Program-made: the position numbers and the translations under genes | Source: Heliocidaris erythrogramma | Taxonomy: Eukaryota > Echinodermata > Echinoidea > Camarodonta > Echinometridae | Reading direction: 5' to 3' | Length of the DNA: 64,000 bases | Assembly (NCBI GenBank): GCA_025617745.1 | Contig: CM046870.1 | Span: forward strand, 4,841,285 to 4,905,284 | Shown: positions 61,461 through 64,000 of the stretch, piece by piece | Layout of the letters: each line of letters begins with the position of its first letter | Numbering within the stretch: the first letter of the stretch is position 1 | Notes under the pieces: model-generated | Database searches by the model: none | What the model saw: only the letters and a program-made list of their open reading frames with translations | Told to the model about the DNA's origin: nothing

Positions 61461-61682
61461 ACCGCTTCAGTAATGTACATGTATGCAAATTTTATGCATA
61501 CCTTTCAAACATAGGTTGTTCTTGACAACCTGAAAGCTTGCCGGACATAGCAACAAATAATGTATGCAAAATGGATTCCAAGCATTGAGGCTCATTTATA
61601 AAAAGCATGTTCATGGAATAGCTCGTCACTAGGTGCTCAGAGAATATATGTGCATAAATTTGTATCATTACAGAAGCGGTCT
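61461..61682. mobile_element. MITE with GACCGCTTC termini, copy 2
   Basis: Same ends and interior as 45683-45905 (CATTGAGGCTCATTTATAAA, GAATAGCTCGTCACTAGGTG). Confidence 0.8.
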
Positions 61683-61779
61683 ATTGCGAACAAAATTCTG
61701 GATTTACATGCACTTTTAATAATCCACATCGACTCTTAGCACCAAATTCAAACCTAAAACTGGGGGTCATTGTTTTTAC

Positions 61780-62165
61780 GAAGGTTCATTTTTTTGAAGG
61801 TTCATCATACTGTCAAAATTTCATAGTTCCGAAACACAAATTTCCTACAGCAGGGGGATCATCATTCCGAAAATGAAATTGGGTTCATAATTCTGAACAT
61901 CTGATGCATTACTCTGAAAGTTCATTATTCTGAAGGTTTGTGATTCTGCAAATGAAATAGGGTTCGTAATTCAGAAAATGCAAAAGAGCCCTACATAACA
62001 TTTCTGAATTACAAACCTTCGGAAATATGAACCCTTTATCATTTTCTGAATTATGAACCTTATTTCGTTTTAGGAATTATGAACCATCAGAGTATTAAAT
62101 GAACCTTCGGAAATATGAATCTTCAGAAAAAAAACGAACCTTTGGAATTACAAACCTTCGGTAGG
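61780..62165. repeat. Iterated GAAGGTTCATAATTC repeat in inverted halves
   Basis: The left half carries GAAGGTTCAT and GGGTTCATAATTCTGAA; the right half carries the reverse words such as TTCAGAATTATGAACC and ATGAACCTTCGG. An element of about 385 bp made from one short motif. Confidence 0.75.
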
Positions 62166-63866
62166 ACGACATGTACATGTAACCCCTAAAACCCAATTAC
62201 AATCCTAACCCCATCCCCATATATCTCTGACCATATAAAGCCGATATAGAAATTGCTCCTTGAGCATATATGTCGGAGGAGCATATACATATATGTCGGA
62301 GCAGCATGTTTCAAATCACTAATTGTGCTGCATTATGGAAATGTAAGTCTGCATTTAGGTACAGGAGGATAAGTATTTTGTCTGAAAACTTTCAGAACAT
62401 AATCATCATCTAATTCGGTGTAAAAAATACTTTAATATGCAGGTTTATGGGAGCTCTTTTTATTTTGCTATAAGACCTCATCACAGTGATTTTGTGTATT
62501 CTTTCGTTTTTTGACCATCTGGAGCTCTTTTTCAGTTTACCGAGTTCTTTTGGAGCTTCCCAGAGCGGAATCCCTCACTGCTTTCATTTGGGTTTTTTTC
62601 ACCATTCTACATTGTAAAAGAAGTAAACCATGATTTAGACATCTGAGCTAAAAACCACTCTGAACTCTGTGTCAGTCTTGAGACGCATCAAACCCCGCTT
62701 CTCTCACCACTTAATGCCAAGTATCGCTTATCTCCAAGAATCAATCTATAAGGCCACTGAGTGAAAGCTAGAAAACTGAGACGGTTTACCGTGATTAAAC
62801 TGTTGCTTGGTGTCTGCATCTCTTACAGTGGCTTAGGCTGTGGACTTAGGATACTTGTCAGATATATCAAGGAGGTACTAGGCAAACTTGCCTAGATTTC
62901 AGATTTCAAGTACATACAGTATGATGAATCAGAAGGATAAAAGCCCTAGCTAGCACAAAGAGAATGCTATAAAGCCACAAGATTGCTCAACCTGAAATTT
63001 AGGCTCCTTGAAATTCAGCATTACTTCTCAGATATCTATGAAGGAAAAAAATGCGCTGAGTAGTTGAAAATCTATTTGAAAATACAAATTATGTATACAA
63101 CCTAACTTATATTTTGTCAAGGGTTGTATTTTTATCATCATCCTCATACTGACCTTGAAAACATGAATTCTCAATATCATTTTGTTTTTTGGAGGGGAAT
63201 TTCTTACTGTTTTTTTTTTCATTTCCACATATTTTTTGAAATGCCTGCTACATGTACATTTAGACATACAGACTGTGTGTACATGTACGTGGAATAACCA
63301 TACTTTCAAAGTTGAAGGACCCATTTCAGAATTCCAACAGCATACTTCCTTCATTTGTTCATACAGATTATTCTTCTCTTCATTTTTATTACATCATTTT
63401 TATTTTTAATGCACAGAAATGAAAATTGTCATTAGTGCTACAACATAGTGATGAAATGATAGAGGCAGCTGCCAAAAAGGGGATGGGAAGAAACAAAAAA
63501 AACATGATAGTAATAATTCTATTTCACAAATTTTTATTTGTCAGCAAAATCTGAACCCAATGTTTGGTTTGTTGTGCTTCCATGATGACTGATCTGATAC
63601 ACAAATTCTTATGGTCTTGTCTCTATCAAAAAGTGCAAACCAAATTTCAAACTGCACTGTAAAAGCATTTGCAAAAAATGTTATAATCACAAAAATTTGA
63701 CACCCTTCAACTACATTGTATACATCGTGCAAATTTCAGTTTAAACTTGATATTCTTAGCTATCAAAAATGTCTTCGTTTTTTTTAAACACCTATTGGAA
63801 GTATCAAAGAAATGCTCTCAGAAAGCTTACGCGGTAATTGTATTCTGTCTTCTCCGACTAATTTCA
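62166..63866. other. AT-rich sequence, no gene recognised
   Basis: No inverted-repeat element or domain recognised. Short frames at 63028-63409 are unremarkable. Confidence 0.5.
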
Positions 63867-63867
63867 G

Positions 63868-63969
63868 AGGGTGAGAATGCAATCTTTAGTGAACCAACGC
63901 GGCTGAAGGCACTCCTTGACCTGAAATTTGATTCATTATGCGCAGAGACAGCTTGGGGGCAAGACTAGA
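63868..63969 (+). CDS. Weak candidate terminal exon, unassigned
   Basis: After ATTTCAG (ends 63867) the + strand encodes GENAIFSEPTRLKALLDLKF then DSLCAETAWGQD and TAG. Composition is protein-like but no family was recognised and no upstream exon is known. Confidence 0.2.
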
Positions 63970-64000
63970 AATTTACAATTCTATGCAGCCAGCCATTCGG

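Overview
This is an animal nuclear genomic window: long AT-rich introns with GT-AG exons, tRNA-derived SINEs, a non-LTR retrotransposon, many MITEs and abundant microsatellites. The two protein genes and the repeat style suggest a marine deuterostome, most likely an echinoderm of sea-urchin type. That assignment is an inference, since the sequence carries no taxonomic marker. There is no operon, CRISPR array or prokaryotic system.

Layout. (1) Positions 974-11578, + strand: the last eight coding exons of CLP1, the RNA 5'-kinase/polyadenylation factor. The N-terminal exons lie left of the window. Its introns are full of transposon relics: a TTAA-flanked MITE, a near-perfect 54-bp hairpin, a hammerhead-ribozyme-like relic, a five-fold tandem array of 3' splice sites, a hAT-like element with a perfect 8-bp target duplication, a mariner-type MITE and a transposon nested in another. 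(2) 13891-17000, - strand: a non-LTR retrotransposon with a 943-codon open reverse transcriptase frame and a TTGAAAC-type 3' tail, but without most of the endonuclease. (3) 17000-24784: MITEs, a 0.5-kb polypurine tract and AT-rich sequence that may include the 3' UTR of the next gene. (4) 24785-48436, - strand: a plexin-domain-containing receptor gene (PLXDC1/2, TEM7 family). It carries nidogen-like exons, a PSI domain completed by a 25-nt micro-exon, a transmembrane exon and a proline-rich tail. The 5' exons (signal peptide and first part of the nidogen-like region) were not found. (5) 48437-64000: repeat-rich DNA upstream of or within the first introns of that gene, with a 21-bp minisatellite, a Harbinger-type MITE, CT-rich tracts and two weak exon candidates.

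The two genes converge and have no evident functional link. CLP1 acts in nuclear pre-mRNA 3' processing and tRNA splicing; the PLXDC-like protein is a cell-surface receptor. Exon phases agree across every junction I assembled in both genes.

Most notable: repeated small tandem duplications that copy splice sites or exons (the CLP1 acceptor array, a decayed nidogen exon copy, a duplicated stalk exon), and one MITE family for which the window itself contains a filled and an empty site, showing TTAA-targeted insertion. I did not find a convincing new multi-gene system.
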